DNA of 64,000 bases, from the NCBI GenBank assembly GCA_024743175.1, contig JANSXA010000002.1, forward strand, positions 434,001 to 498,000, written 5' to 3'. A program made the position numbers and the translations under genes. Of the stretch, positions 1-8,266 are shown in pieces. The stretch comes from Pseudomonadaceae bacterium. GTDB taxonomy: Bacteria > Pseudomonadota > Gammaproteobacteria > Pseudomonadales > Azotimanducaceae. The notes beneath the pieces are model-generated. The model searched no databases. It saw nothing but the letters and a program-made list of their open reading frames with translations, and was not told the origin of the DNA. Within the stretch, counting starts at the first letter, position 1. Every line of letters begins with the position of its first letter.

Positions 1-2076
1 GCTGCATTAATTGAATCAGAAGAAAAATTCGAAAAAGTATTCAGCCAGAGCCCGGACGGCATTGTCATCCTGCGCAGCAGTGACGGGGTGGTCACAGATC
101 TTAACGACGCCATCCTGGATCGCAGTGGCTATTCACGAGAAGAAATCATTGGCCAGTCAGTCTACGAGATGCAGCAGTTCATCAGTACCGAAGACATGGC
201 TGCAGCTGCAGAGACGTTAAGTACTGAAGGCATGCTGTCTAACCGTTCAGTTTCGCTCCTTACCAAAGCAGGCGAACAGATACCATCGCTGATATCTGCA
301 ACCATCGTGGAACTGTCCGGCGAGGCCCACATCATGGTCATTGCCAAGGACATCAGCAAACAACGCATAACCGAAGAGCGACTGCGCAGCAGTGAAGAGC
401 GCTTCCGCGGCATTTTCGAGAACGCTCCGATAGGCATCATGCTGGTTGATATGCAGGGTCGTATTTCTCAATCGAACCGCACCGCCGCAGATCTTTTAGC
501 TTACGATGAAAAAGACATGTTCGGCATTCATATTTCCCGCCTGGTGCCCACCGAAGATCGCGCCGGCTTAAAAGAAAAGCTCAATTCGCTGACCGTCAAA
601 GATATCAACACAGACCGCGCTGAGCGTCGCATGATCTGCCGCGATGGCTTGGAAATATGGACAAACTTCCACGTTGTCCTGCAGCAGAACAGCGCTGGCG
701 ACGGCCAGTACTATATTGTTCAGATCGCTGACATTTCAGACATCAAGCGCAGCCAGCAGCGCATGGAACGGATGGCGTTTTATGACACACTGACAGACCT
801 TGCCAATCGACGCCTGTTTCACGAACGTCTGGATCACGCTATTGAGCACAGTCGAAGAACCGAAAGCTCAAGTGCACTGCTGTATCTCGATCTGGACAAT
901 TTCAAGCGTGTTAACGATACCCTTGGACACCAGATCGGCGACCACCTGTTGCGCGAAGTTGCTACCCGACTGCAGCAGTGTGTGCGTGGTGAAGACACTG
1001 TTGGTCGAACCGGCGGCGACGAATTTACAATCCTGCTGGCAGAGATAGGATCACCAACTGACGCCGGCGTTGTCGCGCAGAAAATTCTCAATCACCTGCG
1101 CGAGCCCATACATGTTTCAGGCCACCCGCTGATCGTCACGACAAGTATCGGTATCACCATTATACCGGGCGATTCGGTAGATCCGAACGAGCTTATGCGC
1201 AACGCTGATCTGGCGATGTACAAAGCCAAGGAGCGGGGACGCAACAACTACCAGTTTTACTCTGAAGACCTCAACACCAACGCCGCTATTCGTTTACGCA
1301 CAGAGTATGAAATTCGGCACGCTCTGGAACACGACGAATTCGAACTCTTCTATCAACCAAAAATAGACATCAGCAGCCGTGAAGTTGTTGGTGTCGAAAG
1401 TCTGATTCGCTGGAATCACCCTGATCGAGGTTTACTGGGACCTGACGAGTTTATTGCTGTAGCAGAAGATACTGGCAGCATCATCGACATAGGCACTTGG
1501 GTTATCGAAGAAGCCTGTCGCGCCTGCAAGCAGCTCAGCACAGAACACAATCGCCCGGTTAAGGTGGCAATAAACATTTCACCGCGACAGTTCCGGGACC
1601 CGAACCTGGTGGCCACCATGCGTCGCAGCCTTCGTGAAACCGCCCTTGATGCAAAAAACATTGAAATCGAAATTACCGAGACCATGCTGATGCAGGATGT
1701 TGATGCCGCGCAGATAACTTTACAGCGGCTTTCTGATCTCGGCGTCAGCCTGGCTATCGACGACTTCGGAACCGGCTATTCATCGCTGAATTACCTGAAG
1801 CGTTTCCCGATCAATACGGTGAAGGTCGATCGCAGCTTTGTCATGGATATTCCCTCCAACCCGGACGACATGGCCATTACCCGTGCGGTTATCGCGATGG
1901 CGCATCAGCTGAAAATGGAGGTGGTTGCAGAGGGTGTTGAAACTCAGGAGCAGTTCGATTTTCTTGCCGAGCAGCGATGTGAGTTTGCCCAGGGCTGGTT
2001 ATTCAGCAAAGCGCTGCCACTGGAGCAGGCCAGCGCATTCATGAACGAAGGCAGCGCAAAATTGAACGTCGGGTGA
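1..2076 (+). CDS. PAS-PAS-GGDEF-EAL cyclic-di-GMP signalling protein, 5'-truncated by the window
   Basis: The frame is open from base 1, so the true start lies upstream. Counting from the first codon in the window, two PAS sensor domains occupy about residues 1-125 and 125-250. A diguanylate cyclase domain follows (about 255-425) with an intact GGDEF motif at residues 338-342. An RGED inhibitory I-site lies five residues before that motif. The phosphodiesterase domain (about 435-690) has ESL in place of EAL at about 466, and keeps NISPRQF, ITETMLM, DDFGTGYS, KVDRSF and AEGVET, which carry the metal and substrate ligands. Both activities therefore look possible: c-di-GMP synthesis under product feedback, and its hydrolysis. 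The PAS domains presumably sense a small ligand or redox state, which the sequence does not show. The gene converges on the TRAP transporter operon with a 13-base gap. Confidence 0.93.
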   Translation, partial: AALIESEEKFEKVFSQSPDGIVILRSSDGVVTDLNDAILDRSGYSREEIIGQSVYEMQQFISTEDMAAAAETLSTEGMLSNRSVSLLTKAGEQIPSLISATIVELSGEAHIMVIAKDISKQRITEERLRSSEERFRGIFENAPIGIMLVDMQGRISQSNRTAADLLAYDEKDMFGIHISRLVPTEDRAGLKEKLNSLTVKDINTDRAERRMICRDGLEIWTNFHVVLQQNSAGDGQYYIVQIADISDIKRSQQRMERMAFYDTLTDLANRRLFHERLDHAIEHSRRTESSSALLYLDLDNFKRVNDTLGHQIGDHLLREVATRLQQCVRGEDTVGRTGGDEFTILLAEIGSPTDAGVVAQKILNHLREPIHVSGHPLIVTTSIGITIIPGDSVDPNELMRNADLAMYKAKERGRNNYQFYSEDLNTNAAIRLRTEYEIRHALEHDEFELFYQPKIDISSREVVGVESLIRWNHPDRGLLGPDEFIAVAEDTGSIIDIGTWVIEEACRACKQLSTEHNRPVKVAINISPRQFRDPNLVATMRRSLRETALDAKNIEIEITETMLMQDVDAAQITLQRLSDLGVSLAIDDFGTGYSSLNYLKRFPINTVKVDRSFVMDIPSNPDDMAITRAVIAMAHQLKMEVVAEGVETQEQFDFLAEQRCEFAQGWLFSKALPLEQASAFMNEGSAKLNVG

Positions 2077-2089
2077 ATTTGACCGCCAG

Positions 2090-3370
2090 TTACTGAATAA
2101 ACCACAAACTCAGTGCTGGAACGTATGTAATGAACCCCAGCGCCACCAGCAGCACCACCATAAACGGCCAGGTTGCAGCATAAAGCTCAAGCAGTGGCTT
2201 GTGGAACCGGTAACTGGCAATAAACAGATTCATGCCCACCGGCGGCGTAAAATACCCAATCTGCATATTCGCAAGAAAGACGATACCCAGATGTACAGGA
2301 TGAATGCCGTAACCTGCTGCAACCGGCAGCAGCAGAGGTACCATAATGACAATCGCAGAGTAAATATCGAGGATTGCACCCAGCGCCAGCAACAGCACAT
2401 TCAGCAGCAGCAGGAACCCTAACGGACTTGAGATATAGGTCTGCATTAATTCAAACAGCTGCTGTGGCACTTCTGCGTCAACAAGAAAATTGGTAAAAGC
2501 CAGAGCTATACCCAGAATCAGCAGAATGCCCCCAACCATGACCATCGACTCAACCATGACCTCAGGCACTTTCCGCAGCGAAACCTCACGATATAAAAAG
2601 ACTTCTACGATCAGCACATAGAATGCTGTGACGGCAGCCGCTTCAGAGACAGCAAAAAAGCCGCTGAATACACCACCAAGCACAACAAAGGGTAGCGGCA
2701 GTTCCCAGCGTGCGTCTTTTATGGCCTGCCAGACATTTGACCGCTTGAAAGGGATTCGCGGAATAACACCGCCACGGTGTTTCCAGAGCGTCCACGCGGT
2801 TAAGAGACCCAACATGAGGAGCAGCGGCCCAATACCGGCAATAAACAGATCAACTATCGTGAAGGGTTCACCAACATCAAGTTGCTGAGCTATTACACCA
2901 TAAAGAATCAGAGGCACAGAAGGCACGAGCAGTAATCCCAGACTGCCGGAAGAAGTCACCAGACCCAAACTGTAGCGTTCGGAAAAACCAGCCTCTTTCA
3001 GGGCCGGGAGTAACAAGGCACCTAACGCAACAATGGTGACGCCTGATGCACCTGTCAGCGCAGTAAAGACCGCGCAGGCGACAAAACCGACCACCGCCAG
3101 ACCGCTGGGAAGAAAGCCAAACATGCTTTGCACCAGGTTCACCAGACGTTTGGAGGTGTTTGCCTCGCTCAGCAGATAACCGCTGAAGGTGAATAGAGGC
3201 AGCGCGACCAGTAAAGGGGTGTCGACAATTCGATAGAGTTCGATCGCGACGATAGCCAGGTCAATGTCAGCACTATAGAAACCCAGCAGCGCAGCGCCCA
3301 GGAGGACAGAAAACAGCGGCGCACCAGCAACCGCTGCCACCACCAGTACGATAATGCCGAACCAGATCAC
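2090..3370 (-). CDS. dctM: TRAP transporter large permease DctM
   Basis: A 426-residue, strongly hydrophobic protein with about 12 predicted membrane segments, the usual size and pattern for the DctM subunit. DctM forms the sodium-coupled transport channel of TRAP systems. Recognisable family stretches include the GASGVTIVALGALLLPAL region near residue 105 and the C-terminal IGYFTPPVGMNLF motif. It is the last gene of a run on this strand: TatT-type lipoprotein, DctP, DctQ, DctM. Its start overlaps the dctQ stop by 4 bases, which indicates translational coupling. The substrate cannot be told from sequence. TRAP systems usually take up organic acids, and those with a TatT partner may take hydrophobic ligands. 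Confidence 0.95.
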   Translation of the reverse strand: MIWFGIIVLVVAAVAGAPLFSVLLGAALLGFYSADIDLAIVAIELYRIVDTPLLVALPLFTFSGYLLSEANTSKRLVNLVQSMFGFLPSGLAVVGFVACAVFTALTGASGVTIVALGALLLPALKEAGFSERYSLGLVTSSGSLGLLLVPSVPLILYGVIAQQLDVGEPFTIVDLFIAGIGPLLLMLGLLTAWTLWKHRGGVIPRIPFKRSNVWQAIKDARWELPLPFVVLGGVFSGFFAVSEAAAVTAFYVLIVEVFLYREVSLRKVPEVMVESMVMVGGILLILGIALAFTNFLVDAEVPQQLFELMQTYISSPLGFLLLLNVLLLALGAILDIYSAIVIMVPLLLPVAAGYGIHPVHLGIVFLANMQIGYFTPPVGMNLFIASYRFHKPLLELYAATWPFMVVLLVALGFITYVPALSLWFIQ

Positions 3371-3840
3371 ACTTCATCCCTGGCTGGCACGATAGTCAGG
3401 ATGGCATATCGTAATGCCATCACCGCAGCACCAACAGGCATAATGATTTCGCAGAGCCAGGCGGGCACAATGCCAAAAGCGATGGTGCCATCTTCATATT
3501 CAAAACGCACAAACTCAACGCTGTACCAGGCGAAAATCAGTAAAACTAAACAGGTAAACGCGCTGACAAACCGGCTCATGTAGGGTTTGAACTGCGGTGA
3601 GACAAAGCGACTGGCGATGTCGATCCGGATGTGCTCATTGCGCCTCGAGGCTATCATGGCGCCTAACATGGCAACCCACAGAACCACGACGCGTACTGCA
3701 CTGTCTCCCCAGTACAAACCGCTGTCGAAGAAGTTTCTCAGCACAACCTGAGAGGCCGAAAGCAGAATCATTGCCGTGAGTAACAAGGCTAACAACGCTT
3801 CTTCAGCGCGATGAATCAGCCGTAAAGCAGTTTTAACCAC
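3367..3840 (-). CDS. dctQ: TRAP transporter small permease DctQ
   Basis: Small membrane subunit with four hydrophobic segments. The central WVAMLGAMIASRRNEHIRID stretch is the typical DctQ signature. I choose the GTG at 3840, which overlaps the dctP stop by 8 bases and gives 157 residues. An open frame extends to an ATG at 3939, but that start would overlap dctP by about 107 bases and add a non-membrane, non-conserved leader. DctQ binds DctM to form the membrane complex. The tight overlaps on both sides indicate one transcript. Confidence 0.9.
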   Translation of the reverse strand: MVKTALRLIHRAEEALLALLLTAMILLSASQVVLRNFFDSGLYWGDSAVRVVVLWVAMLGAMIASRRNEHIRIDIASRFVSPQFKPYMSRFVSAFTCLVLLIFAWYSVEFVRFEYEDGTIAFGIVPAWLCEIIMPVGAAVMALRYAILTIVPARDEV

Positions 3841-4843
3841 CTGATTCGCGGAACTCTTCGAGTAGCGCAACAGTTTTATTGTACATCTCTGTAGAGACAT
3901 AGCCGGTTTCAACGAGGCGGTCTGTTGCCTCGGCAGCAAGACTCAACCATTCCTGCATTTGGGCCTCATTCGGTGCAGCCCATTTGATACCCTGCTTCGC
4001 CAGAGCCTGTTTTGCACTCAGATGATCGCGTCGCGCAGCCTGGTCAGCGCTGTGAACGGCAGCCCGCATTTCTTCCTCGACGATGACCTGTTGTTCGGGT
4101 GTGAGTCGCTTGAACGGCTTTTCCGCCATAGCGGCCAATCCGTAAACATACAATATCGGTAAATCAAGCCCATACTGAACCTGGGTGTGCCACTGCAGAG
4201 CAATAGTGCCGATCGGGGGTGAAGCGATACTGTTGATAAGGCCAGTCTGCAGGCCAGCAAGCACATCTGCTATAGGCAGCGGTATCGGAGAGATATCAAA
4301 TGCCTCGAACGCGCGCAACGAACCTATGTCGTTGTCTGGCGTCCAGACTTTACTCGCCTGCATCTGTGCAACACTTTGAGCAGGCTGCTGACTCATCGGA
4401 TAGGCAAAACCAACCTCGGCAAATCCGAAGCCAACAAATTTTTCCTCGCGCAAGCCCTGCATAAGTTGCTCATCAAGCTTGGCGCGGACGTAATCGATCT
4501 CCTCATCACTTCTGAACATCAGCGGCAGGTTGTACAGGGCGATATCCGGATAATTCTGGACCAGCCCCCCGGAAGTCAGAACCGCACCATGCAGCTGGCC
4601 GACACGCATCTTACGTAAGACAGCTTTATCATCACCCATCACGCCGCCAGGATAGAACTTCATTTTAACTGCGCCGTCAGTACGCTGCTCAATGGCTTTG
4701 CCATGCTTACGCAGGAGCTTCATCCAGCTCGACCCCTCCGGCGATAACGTGGCGATTTTAAGTGTCGCCGCCGCAGCATAAGGTGTGCAGAGCAGAGCGA
4801 AGCTCAAGGTAAAAAAGGTAAAGATACGTCTAGAAATAGTCAT
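3833..4843 (-). CDS. dctP: TRAP transporter periplasmic solute-binding protein DctP
   Basis: 336 residues with an N-terminal signal peptide (hydrophobic core about 8-25) and a DctP fold starting at TLKIATLSPEGSSW. The KMKFYPGGVMGDD stretch is characteristic of the family. It captures the substrate in the periplasm and delivers it to DctQM. The gene starts 14 bases inside the end of the TatT-type lipoprotein gene. That pairing, and the lipoprotein itself, match the TatP-TatT arrangement known from Treponema (Tp0957-Tp0956), in which the binding protein docks to a trimeric TPR lipoprotein. The ligand is unknown. Confidence 0.93.
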   Translation of the reverse strand: MTISRRIFTFFTLSFALLCTPYAAAATLKIATLSPEGSSWMKLLRKHGKAIEQRTDGAVKMKFYPGGVMGDDKAVLRKMRVGQLHGAVLTSGGLVQNYPDIALYNLPLMFRSDEEIDYVRAKLDEQLMQGLREEKFVGFGFAEVGFAYPMSQQPAQSVAQMQASKVWTPDNDIGSLRAFEAFDISPIPLPIADVLAGLQTGLINSIASPPIGTIALQWHTQVQYGLDLPILYVYGLAAMAEKPFKRLTPEQQVIVEEEMRAAVHSADQAARRDHLSAKQALAKQGIKWAAPNEAQMQEWLSLAAEATDRLVETGYVSTEMYNKTVALLEEFRESGG

Positions 4844-5693
4844 CAGCTGAATCCAATAGTTGCCGTGCCTGTTCTTTGGCCACGGTATTCATCAATGTAA
4901 GGCCCGGTGCCAGCGCTGGCGCTTCTATCACCTGAGTTAGCAACCTGTCGTGCAGTTCGCGATCAAACACCAGGCGTGCGTATTGTTCCGCATACATCAC
5001 TTTGGCGAGCAGATTTGTGCCGTTAGAGCGTTCAATCGCCTGTTCAAAATGTGCCCTGCCAATCTCCGGTTTACCGCCCATGGCAGGCGGAAACAACGTT
5101 TCAAAAACCCCCAGGTAGAGAAAGACACCGCCACTGTCATAGTCAGGATCAAGCTCCGCTGTACGCGCCATCAGGGCTTTTACCCTTGCCAGTTCAGCAA
5201 TCGCACTGAAATCATCGCTGTTGGCCTGAATCCAGCTTGCCCAGGTTGTACCCAAATCGTACATCGCAGGTACCTGCGCAGTTTTCTGTCGAGCCAGCCA
5301 GTTATCAAACTCAGCAAACGGCCGGCTGTCCAGATTACAGGCGTCTTTCAGTCCATAACATGCTGACGCCAACGCCTGAGTTTTGGCTTTATCATGCAGC
5401 AGCTTCGCCCGCGTCTCGTCACTGACAAACGCCGCAGCATAGGCTGAGTGCAATTTTGCCGACTGCTGCAGCATGAACGCATCCTGCGGAGAGCGTGCAA
5501 CCAGCGAATCCACCAGAATCAGATAAGACGGCGCGCCATCGCGCACCATGGCAAGGTCTTCATTATTCAGGATAGCTGCAGACAGATCTTCTGCAAAACT
5601 CTGGGTAACCGAACCCACCAGTGCGCTGCAGCCGCTCAACGCTGTAGCAGCACACAAGTACAAAATGGCGGTGGGATAGAATTTTAACTTCAT
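4830..5693 (-). CDS. TRAP-associated TPR-like lipoprotein (TatT family)
   Basis: 287 residues. The N-terminus has a lipoprotein signal ending in LSGC at about 19-22, so the mature protein should be a lipid-anchored periplasmic protein. The rest is alpha-helical and TPR-like: the region around AELDPDYDSGGVFLYLGVF, then GGKPEIGRAHFEQAIERS, is typical of TRAP TatT component proteins. In the Treponema example, TatT trimers bind the DctP-like partner and carry a hydrophobic pore. Here the gene directly precedes and overlaps dctP, which supports the same partnership. Start ATG at 5693. The function is by family analogy; no ligand can be named. Confidence 0.85.
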   Translation of the reverse strand: MKLKFYPTAILYLCAATALSGCSALVGSVTQSFAEDLSAAILNNEDLAMVRDGAPSYLILVDSLVARSPQDAFMLQQSAKLHSAYAAAFVSDETRAKLLHDKAKTQALASACYGLKDACNLDSRPFAEFDNWLARQKTAQVPAMYDLGTTWASWIQANSDDFSAIAELARVKALMARTAELDPDYDSGGVFLYLGVFETLFPPAMGGKPEIGRAHFEQAIERSNGTNLLAKVMYAEQYARLVFDRELHDRLLTQVIEAPALAPGLTLMNTVAKEQARQLLDSADDYF

Positions 5694-5747
5694 GATAAAA
5701 ACTGGCCAGGACGGCTTACCTGCAGGCAGGCCGTTCGGTTTCCTGAT

Positions 5748-6335
5748 CTATTTACTGAGCGTCTCGAGGTCTTTATACAACATGTCGAATGGTGGTCGTT
5801 TCCGGTATCCGGGTACCGCATACTTTGCCTTAACGATACCGTCACTACCGACAAAAATAATGCCTGGATGTGGTATGCCATAGGCGCGATGCCCTGGTGC
5901 ATAGTCTTCATCAAGCACTCCAAAAGCCAGCACATGTTTTGCGTTCTCGTCCTGCAACAGCGGATACCCAAGGTTTTCGCTGCTGTGAAAATCGGCCAGA
6001 ATTTCCCGACTGTCATACGTCATTGCGGCCACGTTGACCCCTAAAGCGGCAAATTTTTCCTGCCATTGTGCCAGTTGAACCAACTGGTGTTTGCAAAAGG
6101 GTCACCAGTCCGCCGACCGGCTTAAAAACAATAACAAGCCATGATCACCGGATAAAGAAGCAAGATGGTGCTCTACTCCAGCCTGATCTACTGCAGCAAT
6201 GGGCGGCAGCACAGTGCCAACAGACGGCCCCCAGCCTGCGGAGTATTCATCCGCGCTGAGCTGCAGGGAAACCACAGTGAAAAAGATCGCGGTAAGTCTG
6301 AGCAGCCACTGTTGTAAAGGTCCTGAATCAGACAT
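5748..6335 (-). CDS. Probable selenoprotein: periplasmic thioredoxin/AhpC-TSA-like redoxin with in-frame TGA (UxxC)
   Basis: Reading through the TGA at 6102-6104 gives one 195-residue protein; stopping there splits it into two meaningless halves in the same frame. The N-terminus is a signal peptide (LLRLTAIFFTVVSLQLSA). The mature part has an AhpC/TSA-redoxin fold: GTVLPPIAAVDQAG, a strand GLLLFLSRSADW, then TGA-P-F-C-K, then helix, QDENAKHVLAFGV, and HPGIIFVGSDG. In relatives the position after W is Cys (WCPFCK), so the TGA replaces the first Cys of CxxC. A perfect 7-bp hairpin starts 14 bases after the TGA. I chose ATG 6335 because AGGGAAAG precedes it and it overlaps the upstream gene's stop by 8 bases. 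The alternative is a pseudogene or sequencing error, but the codon, position and hairpin all fit selenocysteine. Confidence 0.8.
6071..6087 (-). promoter_or_regulatory. Candidate bacterial SECIS hairpin
   Basis: On the minus strand, CCAGTTG-GTT-CAACTGG forms a perfect 7-bp stem with a GTT loop (or a wider loop if the top pairs open). Twenty-one bases separate the in-frame TGA from the loop. Known bacterial SECIS elements sit just after the UGA, have the apical loop about 16-37 bases downstream and carry a G near the start of the loop; all three hold here. The stem lies inside coding sequence, as bacterial elements do. Confidence 0.68.
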
Positions 6336-7335
6336 GATCTTTCCCTGTTGTTGAACCCGCTGCGCCATTGGGGTCACTCACTCGACCTATTTGTCCGGTT
6401 TGCATCAGACTGACGTCACGTAAGCCAAGACGATCAACCGCTGCTTCCACCCACCTTGCGATGTGTTTGGGTTTCACATTGAAACAGTCACTGGCAAGAC
6501 GCAGCATACGTTTGTCCATCTTCTCAATCTGCCGATCAATATGAAGCAGCACTATATCGAGCGTCTGTTGCTCTAGGGCTTTGTCGTCTGCTGCGCTCTG
6601 TTGCGCTTCTCCGTGCAATTTCAGCAGCCCGCTGCGCGTGCGCAGGGTATCCGACATCTTCAGTAAGTACCACAACTGGCTCTTACCCTTGTCAGACAGT
6701 CCGGGGCGCAATAGTTCCAATTGATGGGCACATACCTGTACCCGGCGATACAGGTTTTTGCTCTGACTGGGCATGAGCTTTTTTGCATCAGCAAAACAGT
6801 CGTTGGCCAGGCGGTAGCTCTTTTTGTAACTGCGCGCCACCCGCTGACAGAGCAAATCATCATGCAAGTGACGAAATTCAGCGGATTCGCGCCAGAAGTG
6901 GCTGTCCCGCGCAAACAACTCGTTCAATTCATCCCAGCTGAACGGATTTTCCGGGCGTAGCTTGCGTGCGATGGTCAAAATTGCCTGAGCCTCGTGGTCT
7001 TCGCTGGCAACACCAGCCAGACGCATTGCCAGGCGGTGTCCGGACGAGCCATCCGCCAGGCCGCTGGCGGCTTTCTTCAATGTCTTTACATGGTTGACCA
7101 CCTCCGCGGTGGTATCTACCCAGCCAGGTTTCATCAGAGACCACATACTGGCCAGACGACGGCTGTCGCGGGTCAACAGACTCTCGGCATAAACCATGTG
7201 GCCTTCAGCAGGCAGCTCGTCACCCCCATCCGGCGACAAAGAATTGCCTTCACGGGTGTCACATTCCGCCAGATAGCGCAGACAGCGATTATTAATCTGC
7301 AGGCTGTAACTGACCACGTAGTCCGCTAAACGCAC
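6328..7335 (-). CDS. CHAD-domain-like alpha-helical protein
   Basis: An open frame extends further upstream, but that part is antisense to the enoyl-CoA hydratase gene. The natural start is GTG at 7335, preceded by AAGAGG at good spacing, giving 335 residues. The protein is helical and rich in Arg, Lys and His, with repeated R..RRL-type stretches (SLLTRDSRRLASMW and a second Arg/His-rich half around YRRVQVCAHQLELLRPGL). This resembles CHAD domains, which bind polyphosphate, but the match is by eye and some expected basic positions are absent. Its stop overlaps the start of the redoxin gene by 8 bases, so it heads the redoxin-TRAP run. Confidence 0.6.
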   Translation of the reverse strand: MRLADYVVSYSLQINNRCLRYLAECDTREGNSLSPDGGDELPAEGHMVYAESLLTRDSRRLASMWSLMKPGWVDTTAEVVNHVKTLKKAASGLADGSSGHRLAMRLAGVASEDHEAQAILTIARKLRPENPFSWDELNELFARDSHFWRESAEFRHLHDDLLCQRVARSYKKSYRLANDCFADAKKLMPSQSKNLYRRVQVCAHQLELLRPGLSDKGKSQLWYLLKMSDTLRTRSGLLKLHGEAQQSAADDKALEQQTLDIVLLHIDRQIEKMDKRMLRLASDCFNVKPKHIARWVEAAVDRLGLRDVSLMQTGQIGRVSDPNGAAGSTTGKDHV

Positions 7336-7486
7336 AACGCTACCTCTTTGATAAAAAACCGATGCTAGCGGTTTCTCAACACAGAATCGAGGCTTTGCGC
7401 AGCTGCGATAATGCCGTTGAATCGAGCGCACCGCCCACCAGACTGCTAGACTGGCGCCCTGCAAATGGGTTGAGAGAGAGACTTCA

Positions 7487-8266
7487 ATGAGTGATGAACT
7501 GGTTCGAGTGAATAAGCGCAATGGGGTTGCCGTAGCTACATTGAATCGCCCTGATGCTTTGAATGCATTGTCCATGGCGCTGCGCAATGCCATTGCTGAA
7601 ACCTTTGATGAACTGGAAGCCGATCCAGACGTGCAGGTCATTATTCTTACCGGTGCAGGCCGCGCATTTACTGTCGGTCTGGATCTGAAAGAGCTGGGCG
7701 GCGAAAAACCCGCGGATGCCGCCGCCTCAAGCCGCGATCTGAGCGATGCGATTGGGGCGCTCAGCAAACCTGTTATCGGTGCAATCAATGGCTTTGCCAT
7801 CACCGGTGGCTTCGAAATCGCGCTGATGTGCGACTTCCTTATCGCCAGCCCGGATGCCCGCTTTGCAGACACCCACGCACGGGTTGGTGTGGTTCCCGGC
7901 TGGGGGCTGTCACAGCGGCTGCCCAGATTGATAGGCATCAACCGCGCGAAAGAATTAAGCCTAACCGGCAACTACCTGGATGCTGAAACCGCCTGTGCCT
8001 GGGGGCTGGTGAATCGCGTAGTCCCAGCCGAAGAACTACTGCCCACCTGCGAAGCTCTGGCCCGGGATATTGTCAGCACCGATCCCGTCACGCGGGGTGA
8101 GATCCGCAGAATCATGGACGCCGGCTGGGCATCCACTCTGGGCGACGGCCTGGCACTGGAAGACGAAGCCAGTCGCGCCCACTCCAAAAGCCAGGTGCGT
8201 GCAGATAAAGTTGCCCAGCGACGCAAAGATATCCAGGACCGTGGCCGGGTACAGTCCGATGGGTAA
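7487..8266 (+). CDS. Enoyl-CoA hydratase/isomerase (crotonase) family protein
   Basis: 259 residues, full length for the family. The oxyanion-hole segments are present: AGRAFTVGLDLKEL near residue 60 and NGFAITGGFEIALMCD near 105. The first catalytic Glu of hydratases is conserved in GGFE. The second, in the usual QPE-xxxG segment, is replaced by His (ADTHARVG). Crotonases with one Glu are often isomerases, hydrolases or other acyl-CoA enzymes, so hydration should not be assumed. The C-terminal half ends in a basic tail. It starts 151 bases from the divergent CHAD-like gene and overlaps the next hydrolase gene by 8 bases, suggesting co-expression. Confidence 0.9.
   Translation: MSDELVRVNKRNGVAVATLNRPDALNALSMALRNAIAETFDELEADPDVQVIILTGAGRAFTVGLDLKELGGEKPADAAASSRDLSDAIGALSKPVIGAINGFAITGGFEIALMCDFLIASPDARFADTHARVGVVPGWGLSQRLPRLIGINRAKELSLTGNYLDAETACAWGLVNRVVPAEELLPTCEALARDIVSTDPVTRGEIRRIMDAGWASTLGDGLALEDEASRAHSKSQVRADKVAQRRKDIQDRGRVQSDG

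Noticed and set aside
7336-7971. N-terminal extension of the CHAD-like gene
   Set aside because: It is antisense to the crotonase gene and has low-complexity, Arg/Ser-rich content; GTG 7335 with AAGAGG is a better start.
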